Shown here one piece after another: positions 22,798 through 33,414 of a stretch of 64,000 bases of DNA; position 1 is the first letter of the stretch, and each line of letters opens with the position of its first letter. This stretch comes from Hysterangium stoloniferum. Taxonomy: Eukaryota > Basidiomycota > Agaricomycetes > Hysterangiales > Hysterangiaceae. The position numbers were made by a program, and so were the translations under genes. The notes beneath the pieces are model-generated. The model had not been told where the DNA came from. It saw nothing but the letters and a program-made list of their open reading frames with translations, and did not search any database. The DNA is taken from positions 124,001-188,000 of the forward strand of contig WHVD01000104.1 of assembly GCA_015178975.1 (NCBI GenBank), written 5' to 3'.

Positions 22798-23845
22798 ACA
22801 AAGATTGTGATAGATTCACATAGATTGGCATAGATTCACATATATTAGCATAGATTCATATAGGTCCACATAGGTTGACATCAATTGCCATCAATTGCCA
22901 TAGATTCACATAGATTGCCATAGATTGCATAGATTCACAGAGATCAGCATATATTTGGATGGATTGGCATAGATAGATTCACATAAATTGGCATAAATTG
23001 ACATAGATTCACATAGATTGGCATAAATTAGCATAGATTTCACATAGATTCACATAGACTAGCATAGACTAGCATAGACTAGCATAGATTGACATAGACT
23101 GGCATGGACATAGGTTGGCATAGATTGCATAGATTCACAGAGATCAGCATAGATTTGGATAGATTGGCATACTGTAGATAGATTGGCATACTGTAGATAG
23201 ATTGGCATACTGTAGATAGATTGGCATACTGTAGATAGATTGGCATACTGTAGATAGATTGGCATAGATTTACATAGATTGGTATTGATTGGCATAGGTT
23301 CACACAGATTGGCATAGACTGGCATAGATTCACATAGATTGGCATAGATTAGCCTAGATTTCACATAGATTCACATAGATTCACATAGATAGATTTACTT
23401 AGATTGGCATAGATTCCATAGATTCACATAGATTGATTGGGGTTGATTGGGACAAATTGATATAGACTGTCATTGGTTGGGAGAGATTGGGAGAGATTGG
23501 GATAGATTGGGATAAATTAATATTGATTGGCATTGATTGGCATTGATTGATATACATTGGCATAGATTGGCATAGATTCACATAGATTGGCATAGATTGG
23601 CATAGATTGGCATAGATTGGCATAGATTGGCATAGATTGGCATAGATTGGCATAGATTGGCATAGATTGGCATAGATTGGCATAGATTGGCATAGATTGG
23701 CATAGATTGGCATAGATTGGCATAGATTGGCATAGATTGGCATAGATTGGCATAGATTGGCATAGATTGGCATAGATTGATATAGATTGGCATAGATTGG
23801 CATAGATTGGCATAGATTCACATAGATTGGTATTGATTGCCATAT
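22798..23845. repeat. 10-bp minisatellite array, unit catagattgg
   Basis: The first ~750 bp are imperfect units mixed with catagattca, longer 17-20 bp variants and a five-fold actgtagatagattggcat run near 23170-23260. From 23581 to 23770 there are 19 perfect head-to-tail catagattgg units. The minus strand is open in all three frames because 10 bp is not a multiple of 3 and the unit has no stop; each frame gives the same decapeptide MPIYANLCQS. These frames are therefore a repeat artefact and not evidence of a gene. No promoter or start context is seen. Confidence 0.95.
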
Positions 23846-23912
23846 GGGGAGGATGGGAGGGGATGGGGAGGATGGCAGAGGATGGGGAGGATGGCAGAGG
23901 ATGGGGAGGATG
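23846..23912. repeat. G-rich short tandem repeat (ggatggcagaggatggggag)
   Basis: About three copies of a roughly 20-bp purine-rich unit directly follow the 10-bp array. It may be a second, independent minisatellite seed. Confidence 0.8.
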
Positions 23913-23937
23913 AAACCAGTTTTTACAACACAGCAAC

Positions 23938-24222
23938 TGTAATGTGTTCAGGGGTTTCTCTTAGATAGCTCAATATATGCTATAGTGTCACAGAGCTTCA
24001 ACAATAAAACAAGCAAAGGTCCAGTAATTTAAATACTGATAGATTAATGAGCTGCACTATTAAGCTTATGAGCTCATATATGCTATTATTATGCGAAGTT
24101 AAAAGGAATTACGCCTGATATTTCACAATAAAAATATAATAAAAATACAATAAATTTGAGAAAACATTAAATAATTCACAGAACATTAAGAGAATATTAT
24201 GAGATGAGGCTGATACCTCACA
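23938..24222 (+). mobile_element. E2 solo LTR with internal deletion
   Basis: Both ends match E2 (TGTAATGTGTTCAGG and GATACCTCACA) and GCAAC flanks both sides (23933-23937, 24223-24227). Only 285 bp remain of about 1.39 kb; the break lies near 24065, in aagcttatgagctc. The deletion therefore occurred after insertion or in a deleted parent. Confidence 0.85.
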
Positions 24223-24244
24223 GCAACTTTCTGCATCTATCCGA

Positions 24245-24510
24245 GTGACTTCTCTCTACCATCCAATTATGTGTAGTGTTATAATTATGGACATTGAGCA
24301 ATTACATCAAGATATCCTTTTCACACTTACTTCTGATCTGGCTCTCAAGTCACACCTAGAAGTTCCCGATGATCCCGATCAACCCTGGTGGTCCCAAGAC
24401 TCTCAAGATTTCATCTGTCTCAATGGATGTATCTACATTCCAGATTCCGACAATCTCTGACTCCACATACTTCAGTATAAACACAATCACCTGATCTCCA
24501 GACACATCAT
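24245..24510 (+). pseudogene. Ty3/gypsy fragment: RNase H-integrase linker
   Basis: The frame at 24245-24460 ends CLNGCIYIPDSDNL, followed after a stop by LHILQYKHNHLISRH. This is the stretch before the integrase zinc finger in chromoviral-type gypsy elements (G-IYVP...LR..L...H.H...GH). The sequence ceases to match right after the first zinc ligand region, where Tc1-like sequence begins. It may be from the same family as the element at 6408, but there is no overlap to test that. Confidence 0.6.
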
Positions 24511-24577
24511 GTCTGTATAATAACAATTATATAATATGTGTATATGATAAGTATACAAATATTTCTTTGAGGATCAT

Positions 24578-25299
24578 TGTTAAGAACTGAAAACTGACTA
24601 ATGTTGGTGGCCGACAGGGACCGATCGGAAGGACTTGGCTTCAGCTTATGTGCTGTGCCCTCGCAAATATCCGTAGGGTGTCCTGAAATTTCGGGCGGGC
24701 AAAGACTAATCCTAATGAGTACCTTTCGGTGTGATACCGATCGGAATCAAAGGACAAGTCGAGCATCAGGCCAAGGGGTCGGGGCCGGGAGTGGGCGAGC
24801 GGACGCGAAGGTGGATGGGGGGATTCTTAGTATGAGACTGATACAGGCGTATGAGGGTATTCTGAGTCGATATTCTGATTGCCTAGTGACTACAACTACA
24901 GCGGGTTCATATACAAGTAACAGGCATCTGGAAAATACTAATGGGGAGAAGGGTGGAACACGGTATTAACAATGAGCTTGACTAGGAACGGGAAGTTTAT
25001 GATTAGTTCGGAGGCCGATGATAACCGAGAGCGGGATTACGATAAAAGGAAATAGTTCAAGGACTACAAATATAGATAGACATATGCGAAACATAAGATT
25101 GAACGGATCAACATAATAAAGGGGACGTATCAAAGTTTGACCAGACAATACGAGTTATTTTGACGTGGGCGTAAACGGAGTTTGATCTTCGCGAAAACAT
25201 TTGTCAGCTTCGGGGCCGATGGTTTCCGAGATGGTGACTTGAAACATTGACAAGTGGTGATAACCTCGGGACCGATAGGGTTGCGACACGGTTGTAACA
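24578..25299 (+). mobile_element. E1 solo LTR, 722 bp
   Basis: Complete E1 copy from TGTTAAGAACTG to GGTTGTAACA, flanked by ATCAT at 24573-24577 and 25300-25304. No internal sequence is left, so it arose by LTR-LTR recombination. It lies just beyond the 3' end of the Tc1 transposase remnant. Confidence 0.9.
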
Positions 25300-26085
25300 A
25301 TCATCATGAAAAAGGTTTTGTCCCTGACATTCTCTGAAACATATAAACTCCTATGCATCAATACTTTGTAACCTCCTTTGGCCTTTATTACAGCTGCCAC
25401 TCTTCTAGGTATACTTTCAATCAAATTCTGACACACCTCTGGCTTTATCCTATTTCATTTTCTTTGCACATGCTCCCACAATTCCAGTATCCCTTTGGGT
25501 GGCTGTTGATATTCTCCAAGTATCTTTTGAGATGATGCCATAAGTGTTCAATGGGATTAAGGTCTGCAGACTGTGCTGGCAATGACATAATCTTAACCTC
25601 ATTGTCAGAAAACCATGTTTTGGCTTTCTTGCTGAAATATAATGTCCTCTGGAGATTTGTCATAATATTGAAAGCGAACTTGAAGATCATCTTCCAGAAT
25701 CTGAACATACAGTTCAGCATCCATTCATCCATCCATCTTGCATGCATATCTGACACCATCCCATCCTATACAGCCCCCACATCAGAGAACCACTATCAAA
25801 TTTGAGTGCCCCTTCCACCAGTGTATCATTCAATGCTTCTTCTGGCAGTTTCTACACCCATTTTCACCTGTATGACCCTAAATGGTTGATTTTGGTCTCA
25901 TCTCACCAGACAACCATCTTCCAATCCTCTACAGTCCAGTCTTGAGAGGACTAATTGCCCAATCTAGCCTTTCCTTCCTATGGCATTGGCTGAGAAGTGG
26001 TCATTTGTACTTTACATGATTGTCTTGCTTCAGCAGCTAAGTCCTCATACCACTTGACAAGGTGAGTCCAGATTGATTAAAAAGA
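25300..26085 (-). pseudogene. Tc1/mariner-type transposase, broken
   Basis: DDE transposase for cut-and-paste transposition. On the minus strand, in order: DWTVEDWKMVVW*DETKINHLG (first catalytic Asp at 25902-25900, preceded by a stop), a middle region around 25750-25650 with frame shifts where the second Asp should lie, then KAKTWFSDNEVKIMSLPAQSADLNPIEHLWHHLKRYL with the third catalytic Asp, and a C-terminal IESIPRRVAAVIKAKGGY. Several stops and frame changes are present and no clean terminal inverted repeats were found. The family call is firm. It appears to have landed in a gypsy fragment. Confidence 0.85.
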
Positions 26086-26298
26086 GCCTGAATGAATTAA
26101 TGCTTTTACTTTCAGAAATTTCTTTGATTTAAGCTCAATAATTAAAGAATCAGACACTGTAGCTGCTTGTAGTATTAGACGTGGCATAGACAGCATCTTG
26201 CTGTTCAGGCGGCTGGGCAGAAAGATGTGGTATGGATCCGCCCATGCTGTGAGCTCACGTTGAAGAGGACGTTGTGGGGGAGCGTTGTATTTTTTCAA
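26086..26298 (-). pseudogene. Possible gypsy-type protease fragment
   Basis: The minus frame contains ATVSDSLIIELKSKKFLKVKALIHSGSF, which resembles the start of a retropepsin (ALIDSG-) with His in place of the catalytic Asp. The fragment ends where Tc1-like sequence starts, at about 26086. Too short for a firm call. Confidence 0.35.
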
Positions 26299-26852
26299 TG
26301 TGATTTAATTTCTTTTGATACTCCACATATGTCTGAAGAGTATCCTTTTCCGATTTTTCAATTGAGGTTTTGACTCTAGTGTTATACTCCGGTACACGGT
26401 ACATTGCAGACGTGAGCAATTGGAACATGACCAACCTACTGCCAATAATTGGCTAACCTAGTTTTAATATTATCAACTCAGCAAGTCGAGCTTCTGTGAA
26501 ATTGCAGCGGGAAATGACGGAGATCGCCGTGCGTCCGGTGAGGAAGTGCAACTTGCCATCACTCCTGATGTATCGTGATAACAAAGCTGAGCATCTGATA
26601 GGCATTAAATACAGAATTAATATTCATTAGTCCGTAATCCATTCCTCATCTTCTTCGGCCCGGTTGCTGGCACGCCGATTTGATACCGAACGAACCATCC
26701 GACACCATTTGTAAATGACGCATTACTGATGGCGGATTTTCTTTTCTGTATTCTATTTCCAGTTTTTTTCGCTGAAAATGTGGGTAAATATCCCTTAGTT
26801 ATGGCGGTTCACCCTCCTCGAAATCCTGTGGGAGAATGAAAGGTATTGGCGC
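26299..26852. other. Stretch with nothing recognised, left of the gag-only element
   Basis: No frame with a known motif. It is one side of the insertion site of the LTR element that follows; the other side continues at 28583. Confidence 0.4.
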
Positions 26853-27068
26853 TGTAATCCCGTCGTCAATTGGGATCACTGGCGGTCACACAAGTTGACA
26901 GGACCACGGTGTATTGTCCAGAGCAGAACAAGATACAGGCAAGTGCAGCGTACGGTAAGATCTAAGGTCCTGAAAACTTCCCAGCTACTTATACCGTAAA
27001 ACGCGGTGATTATGTAATCACGTAAAACTAAAGGGTCCGTGCGTAAGACTGGGGGCACCAGGATTACA
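26853..27068 (-). repeat. 3' LTR of the gag-only element
   Basis: In plus orientation it begins TGTAATCCCGTC and ends CAGGATTACA. It differs from the partner LTR at one site (ggcggtc here, ggtggtc there). It contains the inverted pair gtgattatgtaatcac near 27008. Confidence 0.9.
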
Positions 27069-27081
27069 CCCCTCCCCACAC
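27069..27081 (-). other. Polypurine tract of the gag-only element
   Basis: On the minus strand GTGTGGGGAGGGG directly abuts the 3' LTR, the expected place for the plus-strand DNA primer. This fixes the element's orientation together with the gag strand. Confidence 0.75.
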
Positions 27082-27257
27082 AAAAACCAACCCACCACCC
27101 CAGATTCAACCCTGCTGGACCTCCTCTGTTAATGCGGAGCTTCAGGCGGCGGAGTCTGTATCCCGACCAAAAAAACGCGCGGCAGTGACGGAAATTGACA
27201 AGGCAATTAAAGGTGAGGTAACATACTACAAATAAAAACAATTCACGGTCACATTGG

Positions 27258-28163
27258 CACTAGTTGGGCACGTCCGAGTCCGTGTCGTCGTCCCGGTAAT
27301 ATGTGGGGGAGCAGTTATCGGCATCCAGCAAAACAGCGCCCGCATGTTCTGTTTTGACGATAGGCGTTCCAGGGGCAACAAAATCGGGGCCAGGGGATAC
27401 ACCTTGGGTGGGATCTCCCGGGCAGGTGCGACTGACATGTGCGGTCCAACCCACGTCGGTGGGGGCCTTCCGGCACCTCCAGCACCCTCCAACTGCTGAC
27501 AGGCGTTCGCGGTCAGCAACACTCAGCGAACTGCGATGAGGGGGTATGATACTGGCGGTGGTTGATAAGGCACGAGCGGGATTAGGTCTATTGGTCGAAC
27601 GGGTAGCGGCAGGGATCTCTATGACCAGGCTCTCCCACTGCATGGACATGAGGGCAACAAGATTGTCGAAGGTTGATGTTCTCGAGGTCGAAATCAGGGA
27701 TGGCCATGATGCGAAGGAGGAGCATGGGATGGGAATGGAAAAGAAGCTGGTACTTGTAAATGTTGCTGGTGATAATAGTGGGTCCTAATGCATTGCGAGC
27801 ATCTGCAAGAGTGGCCGCATATTCCAAAAACGGCTGCTGATTTTGAGCGCACAAAAAAAATGTGCGGAGGGCGACCATTTTGTAGCCCTTGGGCATGAAG
27901 CGGCTGCGGATCTGCTTCTCGAAGCTCTCCCATGATGTTAGCTTCAAAAAATCCACGTGACCAGCGTTCCACCAGGCGGCCATTGTCAACTCCTGCATGT
28001 TGGAGCCTGCGAGTCGGATCTTGGTCTCAATAGACAGGTCTGGGGCCTTGTCTGTTTTTGTCGAGGCATATATCGCAAAACCATCCTCACAATGGCCAAG
28101 CCAGGCTTCAATAGCAGTTGGTGTGAGAGGGCCAGCGAATGGAGTGATAATTTTTGATGCCAT
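27258..28163 (-). pseudogene. Gag of the gag-only element, one frameshift
   Basis: Start chosen at ATG 28163-28161 (MASKIITPF), though the frame is open upstream to 28247. Capsid-type Retrotrans_gag features: EAWLGHCEDGFAIYA, WWNAGHVDFLKL.SWESFEKQIRSRFMP, FLEYAATLADARNAL. Near 27672 one extra base shifts the frame; the other frame then continues for about 130 codons to the stop at 27260-27258. That part holds a knuckle of unusual spacing, CX2CX11HX4C, at 27484-27422, and an acidic tail. A single indel thus separates this copy from a full-length Gag of about 300 aa. The knuckle suggests RNA binding and packaging. Confidence 0.8.
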
Positions 28164-28361
28164 CGTTGATGTGTCACAGTCGTCGTTGTCATCTAATTGG
28201 GGAAGTGTGGGTGCCAACCTGGGCTGATGTCTCGTAGGAAGGAACAAGGGAGTGTGAAGTGCTAGGGAATGTGAACGGGCAGTCTGGCGGGTGAACCGAG
28301 GTACAGTGGTGTCGTCCAGAATGAGAGAAATCGTAAGAAATGGCCGGTGTCAAAAAAAAAG

Positions 28362-28577
28362 TGTAATCCCGTCGTCAATTGGGATCACTGGTGGTCACAC
28401 AAGTTGACAGGACCACGGTGTATTGTCCAGAGCAGAACAAGATACAGGCAAGTGCAGCGTACGGTAAGATCTAAGGTCCTGAAAACTTCCCAGCTACTTA
28501 TACCGTAAAACGCGGTGATTATGTAATCACGTAAAACTAAAGGGTCCGTGCGTAAGACTGGGGGCACCAGGATTACA
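28362..28577 (-). repeat. 5' LTR of the gag-only element
   Basis: Partner of the LTR at 26853. The gag start lies about 200 bp inside. Next to it on the minus strand is a run of nine T followed by GACACCGG; no convincing tRNA primer site was identified. Confidence 0.9.
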
Positions 28578-29086
28578 GGCGCATCAACCATTGGGTCAGT
28601 AAAGTCATAATAGAAATAGGACATAGTCCGCCGTTTAGTATTTGACCCGGTGAATATCGGTTTTTCGGCGAATTATGGTTACATTGTCGCCCTGAATTAT
28701 AGATCTTACATTCTATCCGAAATAACGGAAATTTTTCTCGTTTCCGAATGTCGTAAAAGCGATAATATCAATTTGAGGCAGTACGATCCGACTTTGAACA
28801 AGATTGAGGTAGTCCCTACACGATCTTTCCGGCATCACCCGCAAGAAGCACTGCGGTAGACATCACTAACGCATAAAGTTGTGCAGACTATCTTCCAGAC
28901 GTTGATAACCCAACCTGCTTCCCTCATAAACGTTGCCTCTCCCTCCCCCTCATTACGCTGCTATGAGTGTAAAGCCATCCATATTTTCACCTGCCTTGTA
29001 TTGATCAGAATATTCTGCAGACTTGTTACGGCCAATCCACAATTGATAGCACGGTGACCCAAGCAGTCCCAGTTGTTACAAGCCCC
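28578..29086. other. Stretch with no recognised gene
   Basis: Unique-looking sequence right of the gag-only element. The frame 28650-28859 shows no domain. It may be the 5' flank of the cysteine-rich modules that follow. Confidence 0.35.
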
Positions 29087-29640
29087 AAGTCGTGCAATTG
29101 TTTGACTTGCGATTGCGATGAAACCGGGGGGTTAGTTTCGTCAATGCGTGCCCGTCCGCTCCGCAGGAAATGATTTTTCCAGATTCACTAACGCTGTTGG
29201 GGACAATGCCAATGTCTCGTCCCCGGCTCCTCTTGTAAGTGCGCAGTATGTAACAAGGAGTATTAGACTTCTAGTTAACGGGACGGGGCGCTAGGTTGTT
29301 TCTCCGGCTGTCGGTGGTGTAACTGTGGAAAGCACTTGCGAATGTGCACTTCCCTGCCCGTGTGCTGGATATCTCCATAACACGTGCCAATCCTGGAAAA
29401 CATGTGGCGTGTCCTATTAAACGTCATGTATTAACCCCTGACTGCTAGCAAGTGTTAATCTCATTGTCCGGTTCCCTCCTGTCAGTGCGCCGAACGTGTC
29501 GAGGATGTTAGATTTCTAATTAACTGCACACTAGGTTTTTTCTCCGGATGTCGGTGATTTATCCATGGATCGCTCTTGCGAGTGTGGTCAAACGTTTTTA
29601 CCAAACATGCCAACTGGAGAAAACATGCGGGGTTTCCTAG
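29087..29640 (+). other. Cysteine-rich modules resembling a tandem metallothionein-like gene
   Basis: Four short plus-strand segments are dense in Cys: SCNCLTCDCDETGG at 29090-29131; CWGQCQCLVPGSSCKCAVC at 29195-29251; TCECALPCPCAGYLHNTC at 29334-29387; and DRSCECGQTF near 29568-29597. Segments 29200-29420 and 29455-29640 are diverged tandem copies (about 250 bp apart). Between them CTGACTGCTAG at about 29442-29452 looks like an intron branch site plus acceptor. C-x-C and C-K-C-x-x-C patterns are typical of fungal copper/zinc metallothioneins, which have small exons. No single spliced model is convincing; the modules may be decayed, or chance may contribute. Confidence 0.3.
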
Positions 29641-32600
29641 TAGTCATCGTTAATTGAAACATGATCGCTGAGAAATAGTAAATCTCTCCGATTAAGTGTG
29701 ATGAAGGCTTGTATAGTGTTTTGAACCCTGGGTTTGACTGTCAATGTCTAGTGATTGCCACTTGATAGCTGCTTTCCTATCAAGACGTTGGTATTGAAGT
29801 TGAGATAATGGGTATGACCCATGGCGAGCGGTGACCGAATTCTGTAAATGAAGGATTTCGAGAACTAAATATATGTACCTTTAATTTGTATAATATAATT
29901 ACAGCTTTCCTTTGAAAACGGATATTTTACAGTATTTGATTTGGTTTATACCTGCCAGAGGGGAAGCCGGGGTAGAGTCTCGCAAGGTGTGTACATATCC
30001 GTACGATTCTTGTAAGTCACACACCGTAAAGTCCGGTATTCGATGAATAGGTGTTTAGATATAGAAAAATCTTTTCATCTACTCAGAAGTCACGTTGTGA
30101 CCGTGTTACAACTCAAGTTGACTTCCTATTTTTATACTGGCTCAATATTTGTCGCTTATTACATATAGCGATACGCTGAGAGTCGTGAGAGCAATGAACC
30201 AGTGAATTATCTACTACAAAATACAGAATTGATCAGACAGTGTCCCAAATACACCGACCCATCACCCGGGGGGACGGACAAGTTAGCCTGGAATTCACAA
30301 AGATCCAAGAAAAAGAAGACTTACAAAAGATCGAACCACGACATGAGCAACGACCAACAAGGGGGAGAAACACATGCGAGGATGACTAGATGTTCCCCAT
30401 CTGTGACAACATATCAATATGATAACAAGGGTATGTGGGAGACCAAGTAGGATCGAATCGGTTGGGTGTGCATGCCTAAAAGGTAAGTATTTAGCAACGC
30501 CACAAGGCGAAGACCACAATATACTGTTTACACCTTTACAAACATATTTGGATCATTTCCCAAAGACGCAGAGCTCCCATTGCACCTTGCAGAACGTACA
30601 CAGCGCGGGAGATATTTGCATGAAAAGTCTGGATTGTTGAGGGTTCATCGGCAGTCGCCATAGACACAAGTTCCCCATCCGATGGGACCAAGGCGGCGGA
30701 ACGCCACCACTTCTTCTGATTAGAAGACAACGCTTCCGGGTCTGGCTCACAAAAAATCGGAATTCGCATGGTAGGCAACAGGCGCCAGGTAAGACCGGAC
30801 AAGGTCATAACGCAAATGGACAGACCGTGCGAGGCGCATAATATTTGTTATCGGCGGTTGATGTATCTTTAACGTCGACGGGGGTGACGTTGTCGTCGAT
30901 AAATATCCATCAATAGGCGAAGGCGATGGTTGTTGCGCTGATGGTGGTATTGGGCGCTTGATTTGCACAAGCCACGATGGCCGCGAATGGGCTCAACATG
31001 GATGCGGCGAAATTGACGGGGTGCGACTGGAAAATGGGTGGGAATCACCTTTTCTCATGGAGGGAGGGTCCTCAGAATGTGATGCCGGCGTCGTTCGCTC
31101 GTGCATGTGACATGGCAAGGTATGACAACGGGAGTATATGGTCTAAGTCTGTCGGCCTATCGAGTCTGATGGCATGGCTTATTTGGTGTCATTTACTAGT
31201 CCGTATTGCGCGGATACCGAAGCGTGTACATGACTTTGATGTGGTAAGGTGACGGTCGTGACATCCCTATGTAACATATGTTTCACCACGAAGAACCAAG
31301 TATTGAGTAATTGATAGGAACAACGAGGCAACGCCTGCATTCTTAGCCATGAAAGTCGTCCACCACTGAGAATGGAATCAGGCACATTGTTCATGAACCG
31401 ATGAGATCTGGCACTCATCTTGTTCATTTGTGAAGCAGAGACTTCAACTTGACATTCCCTGGCCATGGGAGAGAACATAGCAATGAGCATGCCCCTAGGG
31501 TAAAGATTAAATCGAGGACCTTCATATGGTTGTGTTACACCCCGCGCGTAAACTGTGACTTAGGATGTCACTTGTTTACGGACTCCAGGTTGAATAGACA
31601 CTCTGTCCAGTTCGAATTGGTCGTAGGGAAAGAGCCATTGGGTAGGGTGTTAGGCGATATAGTATCTGATGATCAAGGCGCTTTTGGGACGAGACAGACC
31701 TAGCAATGACCCTGATTGCCCCTCGCAGACGGATATTGACGTTATACATCTTCACTCGTTCCGTGGCGGGTATTGACCCCAAATTCCAAGCAGGTAAATG
31801 AATTACTGAGTTAAATGTTAGCACATACTCGTTCCACGGACGCACTCGTGCTCAGATCTCCAGGGTCTGTGGAGTTAGGGCACAACGTGCACCTCCTGTT
31901 CTAGTATGCCCCCGAATGGGAAGAAGAAGACATTGTTGACAACAGTATTGACATTGGCAGTGTGATGAGCATTATCGCAACTGGCATTAGCCACCGAAGA
32001 CTCAGACGTCGGAAGTGAGTTCGGGTGAGGAGGAGTCCATCAGAGAGGTACAAGCGCCAGATCTGCCTGGTAGGATCGGGAGGGGGGATAAGGTTCTTTA
32101 GCGCACTGTACTGAGAGACAGATAGAGCCAAGAAAAACCGCTCACCTCCAGCAGCTACACCGGCTGATTATTCAACAGGGAAAATCTTCTTGCTGCGCGC
32201 TAGTGTGGAGTGTTCCCAGAACAGAAGTGCTTGACGAGGCAACTCAGGTGGACATAGACCTGGATTTTGGTTTCGGTTTTTTTTCTTTGACCAAACAAAA
32301 CACCTTGGAACAACTCTCACACTTGAATGTCAAAGCCTTCTTCTTCCCCCTGTGCCCCTGATCCTACTCATAAAAGCTGCGGTCTAACGAATGGCGCAGT
32401 CTTAAAATGCAAAGCCCTTTCACTACTTCTCCACGGATGCATCCCCTGACCCTATCCTTGTGTCCGAGCCTGAGGAACAGTCGCCGCTTGTGCACTCTGT
32501 GGAACAGTGATCAAACCAATCATGCAGTCGGCTCTGTAGCATCCGACTGCATTGTGAATACGAGATCCGTTTTTTGTTCAATATTTTTCAGCGCGAATAT

Positions 32601-33027
32601 TGTCAGATGTGTAGGTCCGATATGGGACTGACCTTAGCCTGTTTATACGCTTGTAATACTCTGTGACACGTCCTCCATCTGTCGTTGTTTAAAGTACAGA
32701 AGCCCGCCAAGAAAAATACAGCCGGAAAGTCTCTTTGCACTCTGGGAGGAATTGCGTCCTTGGAGGAAGAAATCAGTCTTGGGTGGCAAGGTGGTTGCGG
32801 AGAAGATCAAAGGTCGATGGCGCACCGGCTCCGGCAAGTTCCGAACGGCGTTTTCCCGGGACAAGATCATTCAATCCAGTGAATTCATTTAGGTATTCAT
32901 TTCATAACATTAAAACCTACCTCTGAATATCTTACAGCTACGATTTTTGTCAGGAGTATTTCTTATATTATGGCAGATATGGTAAAAACCTTCACACCGT
33001 TGATGGTCAATTTCGCTTCCGCATTCA
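29641..33027. other. Long stretch without a recognised gene
   Basis: Balanced base composition and several short frames, none with a domain I know. A plus-strand segment near 32780-32870 reads LGGKVVAEKIKGRWRTGSGKFRTAF in one frame and looks protein-like, but no start, intron or neighbour exon could be attached. The minus frames 30536-30808 and 30747-30968 are likewise unassigned. Confidence 0.3.
32180..32480. repeat. Diverged repeat, copy 1 (partner at 35175)
   Basis: Shares gtgtggrgtgttcccag, gacatagacctg/ggtagaccta, and a pyrimidine-rich run ending cttcttccccytgtg with 35175-35500. The similarity continues across the E1 insertion at 34455: ttcaacagg lies left of both copies. An old dispersed element of unknown class. 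Confidence 0.5.
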
Positions 33028-33414
33028 TCAAATTTCCATTGATAATTGACGTAAAAATACTTCTTTTGTTTCTGGCAGGAGTAGTGTCGTTTTAATTAGA
33101 TGCTCAGGATAGCGTGCACAAGGTGCCGCGATTGTTAAAAATGGCGGATTCGATTTCAACATTTCGGACTTGATTAAGTTATTAACCAGATAAATTAAAT
33201 TGAGCATGACGATGCGACATGCCTGATCGGAGGTAGGATCAACCGAACCGCTAGGTAAAGTTTTCCAAATCACTCCAATTGAGATATCAATTCCAAATGC
33301 CACCATCGCGATCACGCATCCAATATAATCCCTGTCTCTCCAATGAGGGAAATACTTAGAAACATATTGGTGCCTTCGATACATGGATGTGGTTTTCCCG
33401 CGATTTGGCGCCAC
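33028..33414 (-). CDS. Hypothetical protein, 128 aa, unrecognised
   Basis: A minus-strand frame from ATG 33414 to a stop at 33030-33028. It contains HWRDRDYIGCVIAMVAFGIDISIGVIW, a possible membrane-like stretch of about 20 residues, then a mixed region with no motif I recognise. No GT-AG intron evidence and no neighbour support it. It could be a chance frame or an exon of a larger gene. Confidence 0.2.
   Translation of the reverse strand: MAPNRGKTTSMYRRHQYVSKYFPHWRDRDYIGCVIAMVAFGIDISIGVIWKTLPSGSVDPTSDQACRIVMLNLIYLVNNLIKSEMLKSNPPFLTIAAPCARYPEHLIKTTLLLPETKEVFLRQLSMEI

Larger units (their letters stand above)
20018..22800 (+). repeat. Segmental duplication block, copy 1 (PP2C intact)
   Basis: This block recurs at 51709-53265 in the same orientation. 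Copy 1 contains the whole PP2C gene, its 3' flank and the E5 solo LTR; copy 2 lacks about 1.35 kb (20497-21845). Both copies share the E5 insertion at the same site, so E5 is older than the duplication. Both run into a 10-bp minisatellite on the right. Confidence 0.85.
26853..28577 (-). mobile_element. Complete gag-only LTR retrotransposon, 1725 bp
   Basis: Two 216-bp LTRs (26853-27068, 28362-28577) differ at a single base by eye. GGCGC flanks the element on both sides (26848-26852, 28578-28582). The internal 1293 bp encode only a Gag-like protein on the minus strand, so the 5' LTR is the right one. A polypurine tract lies next to the left LTR. No protease, RT, RNase H or integrase is present, so enzymes must have come from another element. 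Near-identical LTRs point to recent insertion. Confidence 0.9.

Noticed and set aside
22798..23845. CRISPR-like array
   Set aside because: Units are contiguous 10-bp repeats without unique spacers, and the genome is eukaryotic.
23059..23936. Several minus-strand open frames of 70-140 codons with MPIYANLCQS repeats
   Set aside because: They are produced by a stop-free 10-bp repeat open in every frame; no start context, no non-repeat domain.
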